Below are positions 33,199 through 43,262 of a stretch of 64,000 nt of DNA, piece after piece. Location of the stretch: the NCBI GenBank assembly GCA_902729315.2, contig LR746264.1:4985878-5049877 (forward strand), given 5' to 3'. Numbering within the stretch: position 1 is the stretch's first letter; the number at the start of each line of letters is the position of its first letter. The notes beneath the pieces were generated by a model, which had not been told where the DNA came from, made no database searches, and was given only the letters and a program-made list of their open reading frames with translations. The position numbers and the translations under genes are program-made. This stretch comes from Spirodela intermedia. Taxonomy: Eukaryota > Streptophyta > Magnoliopsida > Alismatales > Araceae.

Positions 33199-33203
33199 AT
33201 GTC

Positions 33204-34942
33204 TAATAAGTCTTCATTATCATGAGTTAATAATTAATAAATAGTATATTTTTAGCCTTAACTCATGATAAATAGACTTATATTTATGTTAAAATGTGAA
33301 AAGTGGTTTTCAGTTGATTAATGTAAATTTTTGGCTAATTATGAGATTTTTAACAAATTTATATGATTTTTATAATCTTATTTTTTAGATAAATGAAGAA
33401 ATATATATATATATATAGCAAACGGAGAGGACCTACCAGCCAGCCAAGCCTGCAAGCAGGTCGGAAGTGTAGTTGGGGGGAGCCATGAATAGGGCTCAAG
33501 CGGTTAGAACTGATAGGGGCACTTGTGCACCACTCCCCTTCCATGTCATTGATGGTCAGCCGATTGTGAAGTAAAAAGTGATTGTACATGCGAGAGAAAG
33601 AGACTCATTATTTGAAAATGTGATATTACTACATATTCACCCAAAACTTTAGCAAACAAGTAATGTGGGACTAAACCTACATCACACCTTCCCCTGAAAG
33701 GCTTCAAAGATTTTAATACCTAAACTACCCCTTAATTATAATAAAGATATATCATGATGATGTCACTTAATAAGACTCTTATAGTACTTATTTTAATCTC
33801 TCTCATGTAGATGGGCAACCGATGTGGGTTTGAATCTTCTTAGAGCCAAAACTCATATTTTTATTTGATTATCGCGACTTTCTTATAGATCACTAGTAAA
33901 AGATTAAGTCGTCAGAATCATTAAATCATTAGCAAAAATCTCATCAACGTGATTCGCAGAACATTACTACTAAAATTACTGAATGATTCATGATAAAAGA
34001 ATCGTAAATCCATCAACTAAATCATCTCTAATTGATTGATGAGCAAACCATTGTCGTGAAAAGAATGATTCACTAAGAGATGAGTCACCACCTCCTAAGA
34101 GCATACCAAATGTGTGAACAGCCTCATTTTGCTATGCGGATCTAAAGATGAAGCTCCCTAGCACATGCCTCATCTCTATCTAGCTCCTCTCCGTCGGGTG
34201 ACAACTACCGAAGAACTACAAAGTCGTTATTTTTCTGCTCCGCTAGGTGACAGTTACTGTAGACAATTCAATGACTCATTTCATTGATCTCTAGACTTCA
34301 TAAAGAAATCTAGAGATTGTCCATGTCGTCCTTATCTAAGAAGAGCCTTTGAGGTTGTGGATGCTACACAACAATCTTTTTGAATGTTTAGAATTTTGGT
34401 GCATCATCAATGCAGCACTATTGTGATGCCAGAACTTTATTTTCTTACTTTCAACTTAATTTTTACTTCATATAGTAATAATTTGTGTGATTTAAATTTA
34501 CCAAGTTATATTTCATTTAATTATAATTTTTCTAATTTTTATAAATCTTAATTTAATCAATTAAATCATTTATAATTACTTATGTAAGAATCACCAAGCA
34601 AAACTCTATTTTCACCTGATTTGCATTCATCAAGTGCTGATGTCATCCTAATGTCCACACCTTTATTTCTCTTTTTCATGAATTTTAAATATATTTTATT
34701 TTTATTTCTTGGTATAAAATTCATAGAAATTTGTAATCTTTGATAAAGATTTTAAAAAATTATTCGATATTATATTACATCTCTATGATTGACCTAAAAA
34801 ATTATCACTATTTTTAAAATTTTTATTAAATTATAATTAATATATTTGTTCAAAAATACTTCTAAATATCTAAAAACTAGTATATCTAGTTTTTTAAATT
34901 TTAAATTTACGTGATTTACTATACAACAACTAAGTCATGTCA
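33204..34942 (-). mobile_element. solo LTR no. 1 of a Ty3/gypsy family (1739 bp) inside the copia element
   Basis: Flanked by a 5-bp target duplication ATGTC (33199-33203 and 34943-34947). The sequence is the reverse complement, end to end, of the LTR at 43263-44903, with moderate divergence. Copia coding sequence resumes on both sides. No primer site or gag adjoins it, so it is a solo LTR left by LTR-LTR recombination. Its terminal TG…CA is altered to TA at one end. Confidence 0.88.
33661..33672 (-). promoter_or_regulatory. USE-like promoter element in solo LTR 1
   Basis: AGTCCCACATTA on the minus strand matches 10 of 11 positions of the plant snRNA upstream sequence element RTCCCACATCG apart from its end. 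After exactly 25 nt comes TATGTA, an eroded TATA box. Confidence 0.55.
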
Positions 34943-34947
34943 ATGTC

Positions 34948-35297
34948 ACTAATAGATAACATAGGAAAATTGAGAATATATAAAACATCAATTAAAGGAA
35001 GGTGAGAGGTGGATGATTTATGATTTGTCCCTTGATAGAGTAAGTACATCCATCCACAATGGCAACAAAATAAGGGTCAAAAAGTGTAGATAGGTAAGAG
35101 AAAATGGTGAATATACCTAACATATGAGCTAACACCCCTAGTTAATAATCTAAGAAGTTGAATTTGAGGCAAGTAATGATACTTCAGGTAGAAGTCGTAG
35201 CATGGGTGGCGGCATGACTTGTCGATGTACCATCCTTATACTTCATCGAAGCATCATATTATGTTTGAGATAGAGACATGTTAGAGTTGTTAGATAG
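34948..35297 (-). pseudogene. copia gag-pol remnant around the protease region
   Basis: Sequence between the two solo LTRs. On the minus strand it can be read as VAIVDGCTYSIKGQIINH, which resembles the copia segment following the protease (a DGS…V.G.G pattern). It continues into the part before solo LTR 1 (33198 downward). Stops are frequent. Confidence 0.6.
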
Positions 35298-36808
35298 TGA
35301 TGTCTTTATTATTATGAGTTAATAATTAGTAAATAATATAGTTTTAGTCTTAACTCATGATAAATAGATTTATATTTGTGTTAAAGTGTGAAAAGTAGTT
35401 TTTAGTTGATTAATGTGAATTTTTGAGTAACTATGTGATTTTATATGAATTTGTATGATTTTTATAGTCTTACTTTTGAGATAAATGAAGAAAAAAATAA
35501 AAAGAAAAATAAAAATCTAGCAAAATGGGGGGGACCTGCCGGCCAGCCAAACCCACAAGTGGGTCAGAAGCACAATTAGGGAGGAGCCACAAGTAGGAGC
35601 TCGAGTAATTAGGACCAATAGGGGCACGTGTGCACCACTCTCCTTCCACGTCACTGGTGGCTAGCCAGTTGTGGGGCAAGGAGTGGTCATACACATGTGA
35701 GAAAGGAACTTGATTAAAAAATATAATATTATTATATATTTGCCAAAAACTTCAGTGCATAAGCAATGTGGGACTAAACTCGCATCACACCTTCCCCAAA
35801 AAGGGCAGACAATCAGCGCAGGTTCAAATCTTCCTAGAACCAAAACTCATATTTTTTATTTAATTATCGCAACTTTTCTGCAAATTGCCAGTGAAAGATT
35901 AAGCAACCAAAATCACTAAATCATCGATAAAAATCTCATCAATGTGATTCGCGAAGCATTGTTACTAAAATTTAGATGTGATGAAAAGCCTCCTCTTGTT
36001 GCGCGGACTTAAGGATGAAGCTCCCTAACATGCACCCCACCTTCATTCAACTCTTCTCTATCGAGTGACAATTGTTGGAGTGCCGCAAAGTCATCATTTT
36101 TTTACTCCACCGGGTGACAGTTGTTAGAGAAAATTCGATGACTCATTTCATTGATCTCTAGACTTCGCAAGGAGATCTAGAGATTGTTCACATCGTCTTT
36201 GTCCAAGGAGAACCTTTGAGGCCATGGGCACTACATGATGATCCTCCCAAATACTTAGGATTCCAGTGCATTGTCGACGCATCACCGCCGTGATGTCGGA
36301 ACTCTATTTTCTTATTTTTAACTTACTTTTTACTTAGTTAGTGATAATTGTGTACTTTAAATTTATTAAGATATACTTCATTCAATTAAGATTCTTCTGA
36401 CTTTTACAAATCTTAATTTAATGAATTAAATCATCTATAATTATTTACATAAAAATTATCAGGTAGAAGTTTATTTTCACCCGATTTGCATTTGCAAGGT
36501 GCTGACGTCACCTTGACGTTCACACCCTTATTTTCCTTTTTTATGAATTTTAAATATATTATATTTTTATTTTGTAGTATAAAATTCATATAAAATAGTA
36601 TTCTTTGAGGAAAATTCAAAATAATTACTCAATATTATATTATATCCCTATGATCAACTTAGAAAATTACTACTATTTTTGGAAGTTTTGTTGAATTACA
36701 ATTGATGTATTTATTTAGAAAAACTTCTAAATATTCAAAAAAAAATATTTTCTAGTTTTATAAATTTTAAATTTATGTGATTTATTATACAATGACTAAG
36801 TCATGTCA
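35298..36808 (-). mobile_element. solo LTR no. 2 of the same Ty3/gypsy family (1511 bp)
   Basis: Same orientation as solo LTR 1 and alignable to it over its whole length. It is flanked by GATAG (35293-35297) and AATAG (36809-36813), a target duplication with one transition. It begins TGATGTC, where the family has TGATAAGTC, and ends CATGTCA. No internal retrotransposon sequence adjoins it. Confidence 0.85.
35764..35775 (-). promoter_or_regulatory. USE-like promoter element in solo LTR 2
   Basis: AGTCCCACATTG on the minus strand, followed after exactly 25 nt by TATATA (35738-35733). Same arrangement as in the other LTR copies. Confidence 0.6.
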
Positions 36809-36813
36809 AATAG

Positions 36814-37423
36814 CATCAAGTTGGATGTGATATGAGCCCAATCATCGGGCTTACCGAACTTGTCCTAACATTTGTTTGACAAGTAGTTGGTCTACCCGTA
36901 ATGCTCACATGGAGAGAGACAGCCCCAACCACCCAAGCCGCATCTTTCATCGCATCTATGGCCACACCTACTATCTCAGTCATATTCGTTCCTTCTTCCA
37001 TTCATAGTGACTATGATAGATGAGTCATGGACAACTAGAGTAGAAGTATAGGGAGCTTAGCTAGCGGACACATGAACATACTTTGAAAAAGTCATTGTAA
37101 GGATGGTAAGATGTCAGTGGCAAGGACCTAACCCTAAATTTGAGAAGTGGTGCAGTAGTGAAGGCCGAACATCCAAGAAATGACATGGGTCAGAAAGGGG
37201 TGCAGTAGTGAAGGCCAATGTGCATCTTGTTGATGGGTGCATAATGTGCAGGGTGTGCACACCTCTATGTGTTGTGGAGGAGACATGGGTCAGAAAGGGG
37301 GAGGCCAATGTGCCTTAAGGTGAGATGTGGCAGTAGGGAAGGACTAGCATGCTTGGGGGAAAGAGGGGGGTGGCGAGAGTACGCAAGCATGACCAGGATG
37401 AGATGGGGTCAACTTTGATATCA
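36814..37423 (-). pseudogene. copia gag remnant with dead zinc knuckle, plus leader
   Basis: Minus-strand reading at 36909-36868 gives a zinc-knuckle spacing CX2CX4HX4C in which the second Cys and the His are both Tyr and a stop interrupts. It is followed by WDKFGKPDDWAHI, as in copia gag. The rest up to the primer site at 37412-37423 is the decayed gag N-terminus and leader. A GGTCAGAAAGGGG-type short repeat occurs at about 37190 and 37280. Confidence 0.65.
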
Positions 37424-37458
37424 TGCAAGCCCAATGAGTGTGTGTATAAAGGAGTCCT

Positions 37459-38951
37459 TGACGTGACTTAGTCGTTGTATATTAAATCACGCAAATATTA
37501 AATTTATAAAAGTAGAAAATATGAATTTTCAGATATTTAGAAGTATTTCTAAATAAATATATCAATTATAATTCAATAAAAATTCCAAAAATAGCGGTAA
37601 TTTTCCAGGTCGATCATAGGGATGTAATATAATATCTGATAATTATTCAGAATTTTTCTCAATGAATACGATTTTCTTACAAATTTAATACTAGGAAATA
37701 AAAAGAAAATATATTTAAAATTCACGAAAAAAAACGAAATAAGGGTGCGGACATAAGGACGATGTTAGTGCCCGATGAACGCGAATAAGGCGGAAACAGA
37801 GTTCCGCCCGACGATTCTTACGTAAGCAATTACAGAAGACTTAATTAATCAAATTAAGATTTGTAAAAGCAGGAAGAATTGTAATTTAACGAAGTATAGT
37901 TTGGTAAATTAAAATCACACAAAGTATTAGTAAATGAAGCGTAAATTAAATTGAAAGTAGGAAAACAGAGTTCTAGCGTCACGACGGCGATGCGTCAGCG
38001 ATGCACCGGAATCCTAAGCGTTCGGGAGGATCGTCGTGCAATGTCCACGGCCTCGAAGGCTCTCCTTGGACAAAGACGACGTGGGCAATCTCTAGATCTT
38101 CTCGCGAAGTCTAGAGATCAATGAAGTGGGTCGTCGAATCGTCTTTGGCGGCTGTCACCCGACGGAGCGGAAAAACGGCGACTTTGTGGCTCTCCGACGG
38201 CTGTCACCCGACGGAGAGGAGCTGGATGGAGGTGGGGCACGTGTTAGGGAGCTTCATCCTCAGGTCCGCACAGCAAGAGGAGGCTCTTCATCGCATCTGG
38301 TACGCTCTCAGGAGGTGGCGACTGGTCTCCTAGCAGATCGTCCTCTTCCCGACGACGGCTTGTTCGTCGATCAATCGGAGATGATTTACTCGATGGATTC
38401 GCGATCCTTTACTCTTGTTTTATTTTCTGATCAATCGGAGATGATCAATCGGCTTTCAATTTAATTTACACTTTATTTAGTGATACTTTGTTTGATTTTA
38501 ATTTACCAAACTATACTTTGTAAAATTACGATTCTTCCGGCTTTTACAGATCTTAATTTGATTAATTAAGTCGTCTGTAATCGCTTACGTAAGAATCGTC
38601 GGGCGAAACTCTGTTTCCGCCTGATTTGCGTTCGCCAGGCGCTGATGTCATCCTGATGCCCGCACCCTTATTCCCTTTTTTTTCGTGAATTTTAAATATA
38701 TTTCCTTTTTATTTCCTAGTATAAAATTCGTAAGAAAATTGTATTCATTGAGAAAAATTCTGAATAATTACCAAATATTATATTACACCCCTGTGATTGA
38801 CCTGGAAAATTACCACTATTTTTTGAATTTTTATTAAATTTTAATTGATATATTTATTTAGAAATACTTCTAAATATCTGAAAATTCGTATTTTCTAGTT
38901 TTATAAATTTTATATTTGCGTGATTTAATATACAACGACTGAGTCACGTCA
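37459..38951 (+). repeat. rearranged 5' LTR ending in an inverted copy of its own start
   Basis: The first part (37459 to about 38410) matches the start of the 3' LTR. At about 38410 the match stops. After a short filler, about 38451-38951 is the reverse complement of the first 500 bp of the LTR and ends GAGTCACGTCA directly before the primer site. A 17-bp sequence occurs on both sides of the junction (38369-38385 and 38429-38445). The piece that carries the USE/TATA promoter in the other copies is missing here. Confidence 0.85.
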
Positions 38952-38956
38952 AATTT

Positions 38957-38974
38957 TGGCGCCGTTGCCGGGGA
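38957..38974 (+). other. primer binding site, tRNA-Asp type
   Basis: TGGCGCCGTTGCCGGGGA, five bases after the LTR end. This is the primer site typical of plant Athila and Tat lineages. Confidence 0.85.
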
Positions 38975-39166
38975 TGTATTGCATAATATTTAGTATTTTT
39001 CTATTTTTCTCTTAGAGTACACAAAAAAAAAAACTTTACTCTCGTTTTATTTTCTTTTTGCCAATTTTTATTAGAAAAAGGGAACGAAAAGAAGCACGGC
39101 AAGGACTGGAGCATCCTGAAGGAGGGTAACAGTTACTAACTTTTTCCCTCGAATTTATTGATTTTT

Positions 39167-41440
39167 ATGCATGGTAGAAGATCCTTACATCCAAGGCTAG
39201 AAAATCCTTTCATTATTTCATTCAAAAATAAAAATTCGAAAGAAAAGTTAATTTTGATGGATCCTAAAGGAAGTACAGGTCAAACTGAGAACAATCCTAT
39301 GGCCATGAAAAATCATTATATCCCTGATTCATTTCAAAGAGCATCTAATATCAGAGTCCCATTAGCACCCACTATTAAATTCGAAATAAATCTAGGAATT
39401 TTTCAAATACTCCCTAATTTTCATGGATTGCCTTTAGAGGAACCTCATCAGCACTTAGAAAAATTTCATATGGTCTGTGATTTAGTTAATCTCCCTCAAG
39501 TTACACCGGAAATTATTAAGATGAAATTATTCCCTCATACACTTGGGGACAAAGCTAGTCATTGGCTATCCACATTAGATAGAGAATTAACTAGCTGGAA
39601 AGATATAGAACAGGCCTTTCTTCGAAAATTTTATCCCTTAGGAAAAACTCAAAATATGAGAAAACATATATGGAGTTTTTCTCAAAGACCAGGAGAAACT
39701 TTGCATGAGACATGGGAAAAATTCAAAAATTTACTTAGAAAGTGTCCTCATCATGCTATACCCAAGTGGCAGCTCAATAGAATTTTTTATGATGGATTAT
39801 TAGAACAACATAGAAATATGGTTGATTCTATATGTGGAGGAGCTTTTATAGAGAAAACTCCTGATGAGATTTACAGTTTTTATGAGAATTTAAGTGAAAA
39901 TTCTAGAGATCAAGCCTCTTTTGAATTATATGACAGGGAAATGAAGAGAGAAATTTATGAATTACATCATGATGATAATTCTAAACTTAGAAATGAGGTT
40001 AATCAGATTAATCAAAGATTAGAAAAACTTGATTTACTTATTGACAATATTAAAAAGCCTCTTAACCCTCAATTTAATTCAAATATTACATGTCCTACGT
40101 ATGGTGAAAATGATCATTTCAAATTTCAATATCATCCTAGGCAAGAACAAGTGCAAGTACCTCACGATTTTAGTAAAAATTGGGAATATTTTTCTAATTC
40201 TTATAATCCTAATTGGGGGAATAATTTTTCGTGGAGAAACCCAAATAATATTCAAAATCCAGAAGCACTTAGATCCAACTCAAACTCTGAATTTTGTCCA
40301 AAACAAGAAAACCGATTTCAGAAAAATCAGCCCTCTCAAACCCAACATGATACTATAGAAATGATGCAGCAAATGAGCCAAATGATGCAACAAACTATGA
40401 ATCAAATGATGCTTCATCAGAAACAAATTATAGAGGCTCTTGAGAATAAGAGAGAAGAGGGACAGCTACCTCGTCAGCCCATAGAAAATTCAGAAAACTG
40501 TCAAATAGTAAGATTTCAGCAAGAAGAGTCTAGCTGGATAAATTTTAAAAAAAACTCACAAAATGAAAATGTTAGGACAGTGAATACATTGAGTGAGAAT
40601 ATTTTACTTGATCGTTATTTCCAATTATTAGAAGAAATTGATGATCCATTAGAAGTAAAAAAGAATATTAAGGCCAAAAATATAGTAGCAGAAAATTTGA
40701 ATAAAATCATTTATTGCTCACAATTGATGAATGAATATAGTGAGGATGATGAAGAGAAAGAACCCTTAGATGAAGAAACAGCAACTAATCATAGAAAAAT
40801 CGTCCAAATTTTAGTAGAAGGGAGTAAGGACAGAAATGAAGAAAAATATATTTCAGGTGAGGAAAAATCAATTGATTTGGAAGATGTAGGAGACGAAATT
40901 AATGAATCTAATCATAATTTTGCAACCATAGATGTTGATTGTGAGGATGATGATGTATATCAGATACCAAAATTAAAAGATAGCTCTTGGGAAGATGAAG
41001 AATTTGATGAGTTGAGAAACGAAAAGCTAGAAAAAGAATTGATTCAACTAATGGGAACAAGCGAAAATAATAGATATGAATATAGAGATAATTTTGGAGG
41101 AGAAAATTTGAATTTTACTGAATTCATTAGATCTGAGATTAAAGAAGACAATCCTTCCATCTTTCAAAGCCCACAGCCCATTAGAATTATTTCTAAGCTT
41201 GAAATATTTCACTCCTCGCAAATTGAACAAATATGTATGGAAGATAAAATGGAGCAGGGGAAGATTATGCAGATAAAAGAAGACATTAAGAAATGGGTGA
41301 GTGGAAGAATTAGAGATACCAATTTAGATGAAAAAAAATTATATTGGGTAAGAGCTAATCTGAAAATTATATGGCCTGATCACATTTTATGGTTTATTAA
41401 TAGAAAGTATTTATTAATAAATGAGAGCCTAACAAAATAA
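39167..41440 (+). CDS. retrotransposon Gag-like protein, 757 aa, intact ORF without pol
   Basis: An uninterrupted ORF from ATG 39167; the reading frame is open slightly upstream but only from a TTG, and a second ATG lies at 39257. Residues about 60-270 form the plant retrotransposon gag domain, with FHGLPLEEPHQHLEKFH, LFPHTLGDKASHWL and the FLRKFYP…RPGETLHETWEKFK block. This is the pattern of Athila/Tat gag. The expected zinc knuckle after it (about 40089-40136, CPTYGENDHFKFQYHP) has lost two of its three cysteines. A Gln/Met-rich stretch (about residues 400-425) and an acidic Glu/Asp-rich C-terminal half follow, without known domains. Capsid-like role is inferred from the family; transcription is doubtful because the adjacent 5' LTR lacks the promoter segment. 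Confidence 0.85.
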   Translation: MHGRRSLHPRLENPFIISFKNKNSKEKLILMDPKGSTGQTENNPMAMKNHYIPDSFQRASNIRVPLAPTIKFEINLGIFQILPNFHGLPLEEPHQHLEKFHMVCDLVNLPQVTPEIIKMKLFPHTLGDKASHWLSTLDRELTSWKDIEQAFLRKFYPLGKTQNMRKHIWSFSQRPGETLHETWEKFKNLLRKCPHHAIPKWQLNRIFYDGLLEQHRNMVDSICGGAFIEKTPDEIYSFYENLSENSRDQASFELYDREMKREIYELHHDDNSKLRNEVNQINQRLEKLDLLIDNIKKPLNPQFNSNITCPTYGENDHFKFQYHPRQEQVQVPHDFSKNWEYFSNSYNPNWGNNFSWRNPNNIQNPEALRSNSNSEFCPKQENRFQKNQPSQTQHDTIEMMQQMSQMMQQTMNQMMLHQKQIIEALENKREEGQLPRQPIENSENCQIVRFQQEESSWINFKKNSQNENVRTVNTLSENILLDRYFQLLEEIDDPLEVKKNIKAKNIVAENLNKIIYCSQLMNEYSEDDEEKEPLDEETATNHRKIVQILVEGSKDRNEEKYISGEEKSIDLEDVGDEINESNHNFATIDVDCEDDDVYQIPKLKDSSWEDEEFDELRNEKLEKELIQLMGTSENNRYEYRDNFGGENLNFTEFIRSEIKEDNPSIFQSPQPIRIISKLEIFHSSQIEQICMEDKMEQGKIMQIKEDIKKWVSGRIRDTNLDEKKLYWVRANLKIIWPDHILWFINRKYLLINESLTK

Positions 41441-42684
41441 GATAGAAATAAGGAAAGATTCTTTTCAAAATGGAAATATTATTTTTGGGAAAAAATTGTT
41501 AATTTCCATTTTGTTTTGGCTGAAAGTATGTTAAGGTATATATATGAAGTATATGAATTTATGCTAAATCTGAAAAATAATATCATGAAACTTACCTTGG
41601 GATACAAATATATTTTGATGGCCATAGATCACCTTATATGATGTAAGAGCTGTCCAGCTGGAGACATTAAATTCAGCGCTGCATGGGAGTCAACCCATGG
41701 TTTTTATTTCATTCTGTTTGATTTTTTTTAAGCTCTGTTTTTCTTAGAATTTCGTAGTACTTGTTTGTGTATTTGTTTTTCTTTCGAAAAAGTGCAAGAG
41801 GAGTGTAAGATGAAGTGAAAAATTAAAAACAAGGTTGAGGTGATGTCTTTCAGAGCTTCATCATTTATGAAAATATTTTTAATGCTTAACTTTGCAGATA
41901 TGCATGCTTCACTTGAAAATTATATTTTCTGCATATTCTGTTTCGAGTTTTCTGTGTCATTGAGTACAATGTCATTTTTAAGTTGGGGGGTGAAGTATTC
42001 ATTATTAATTGATACTGTAGTACGATTAAGAACATGTGTTTGCATTTTATTCAACTTAGAACAGCAACTAAAAAAATAAAAAATAAAATAAAATTCGGAA
42101 AAATTGCAACATCTATTTTCTGGTTTTCTGTCAGAAACAATAGACTGTCAAAAACAGCAGACAAAAAATAGCCCGAAATTTGAAATTCTAGAAGACCCTT
42201 TTCTCACATTTCAATCCCCTAGATATATATTACTGAAATTTGAAATTACAGCTATAAAGAAGATAGTTTTGATTTATTTTTGACAAATTTATTACTGCTA
42301 AAAATAGAATTGAAAATAGAAAACGGAATTGTCAGAACTATCTAATTTACAAATTCCTTACATCATATTACATGCATGAAAAATTAAATCAATTAGATTG
42401 ATTGATACCAAAAGATACTAGGAAAATTATTATTGAGTCAAAAGAATGATCTAGTAGCATAAAATGTTGGAATACTTCTTGGATACATGATAGATAACAT
42501 GGATTTGATTTTACAGATTTTCACTTCATGATCTTGATGGATAGTATTTACTTGATGTGAAAATTTGATTGATCATTTGAGTTTAATGGAGATTTTTGCA
42601 CCCTGATCTATAGGACTTGTGAAGAGAAATCACTTATTTCGAAAAAAAAAAAAAAAGAGAGAGCAATGTGAAAAATCTAGAAAC

Positions 42685-42835
42685 GAAGAGTACACATGGA
42701 GGGTGTGAGACATCATTCTCATTGTCGAAAATCGTGCATAGAAAAACACTTGCTGAAAAATAAGTGGATAAAGTGAAAGCCCTGAAAATGAAGAGTACAC
42801 ATGGAGGGTGTGAGACATCATTCTTATTGTCGAAA
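42685..42835 (+). repeat. two 46-bp direct repeats at 105-bp spacing
   Basis: The blocks 42685-42730 and 42790-42835 (both beginning GAAGAGTACACATGGAGGG) differ at one position. The intervening sequence is not obviously repeated. Confidence 0.85.
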
Positions 42836-43243
42836 TTTATCTACAGGAAAAGCTACTTATCTATTATTTATAAAAAAAAAGAAAAAAAAAAAGAAGGAAG
42901 AAATATAGTGCAAACTTCAAAAATCAAGTCATAGAAAAAAGGAAAATGTAAGATCAATATTATTCTTGGATGAGTATTGATAATTGGAAGATCTTGTAAA
43001 TACATCTATGAGTAAAGAAGTGATAAAGATGTGAATAGAAGAAGTGAAGTCTAGATTGTTATTCCAATGAGTGTTTAAACATTTAAGTGCTTGGCATCAT
43101 TCTTAAATACTTGATATAAGAATCCAAAGTGTTTAACGATGCATCATTTCTAATTATATTTTTTTTCTGTATTGAAATATGATGTTTGAGATTTATAAAA
43201 TTTTATTTTCGTAATTCTATTACTAAGGGACTAGCAATAATTT

Positions 43244-43258
43244 AAGTTGGGGGGTGAA
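43244..43258 (+). other. polypurine tract of the gag-only element
   Basis: AAGTTGGGGGGTGAA followed by AATT and the TG of the 3' LTR. An identical 15-mer at 41980-41994 may be a second priming site. Confidence 0.65.
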
Positions 43259-43262
43259 AATT

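Larger units (their letters stand above)
41441..43262 (+). other. 3' non-coding part of the gag-only element
   Basis: AT-rich sequence where a full element would carry pol. It holds the Athila/Tat-type block at about 41650-41700, a polypurine-tract-like AAGTTGGGGGGTGAA at 41980-41994 repeated at 43244-43258 next to the 3' LTR, and a 46-bp repeat (42685-42730 and 42790-42835). No ORF of note. Confidence 0.6.
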
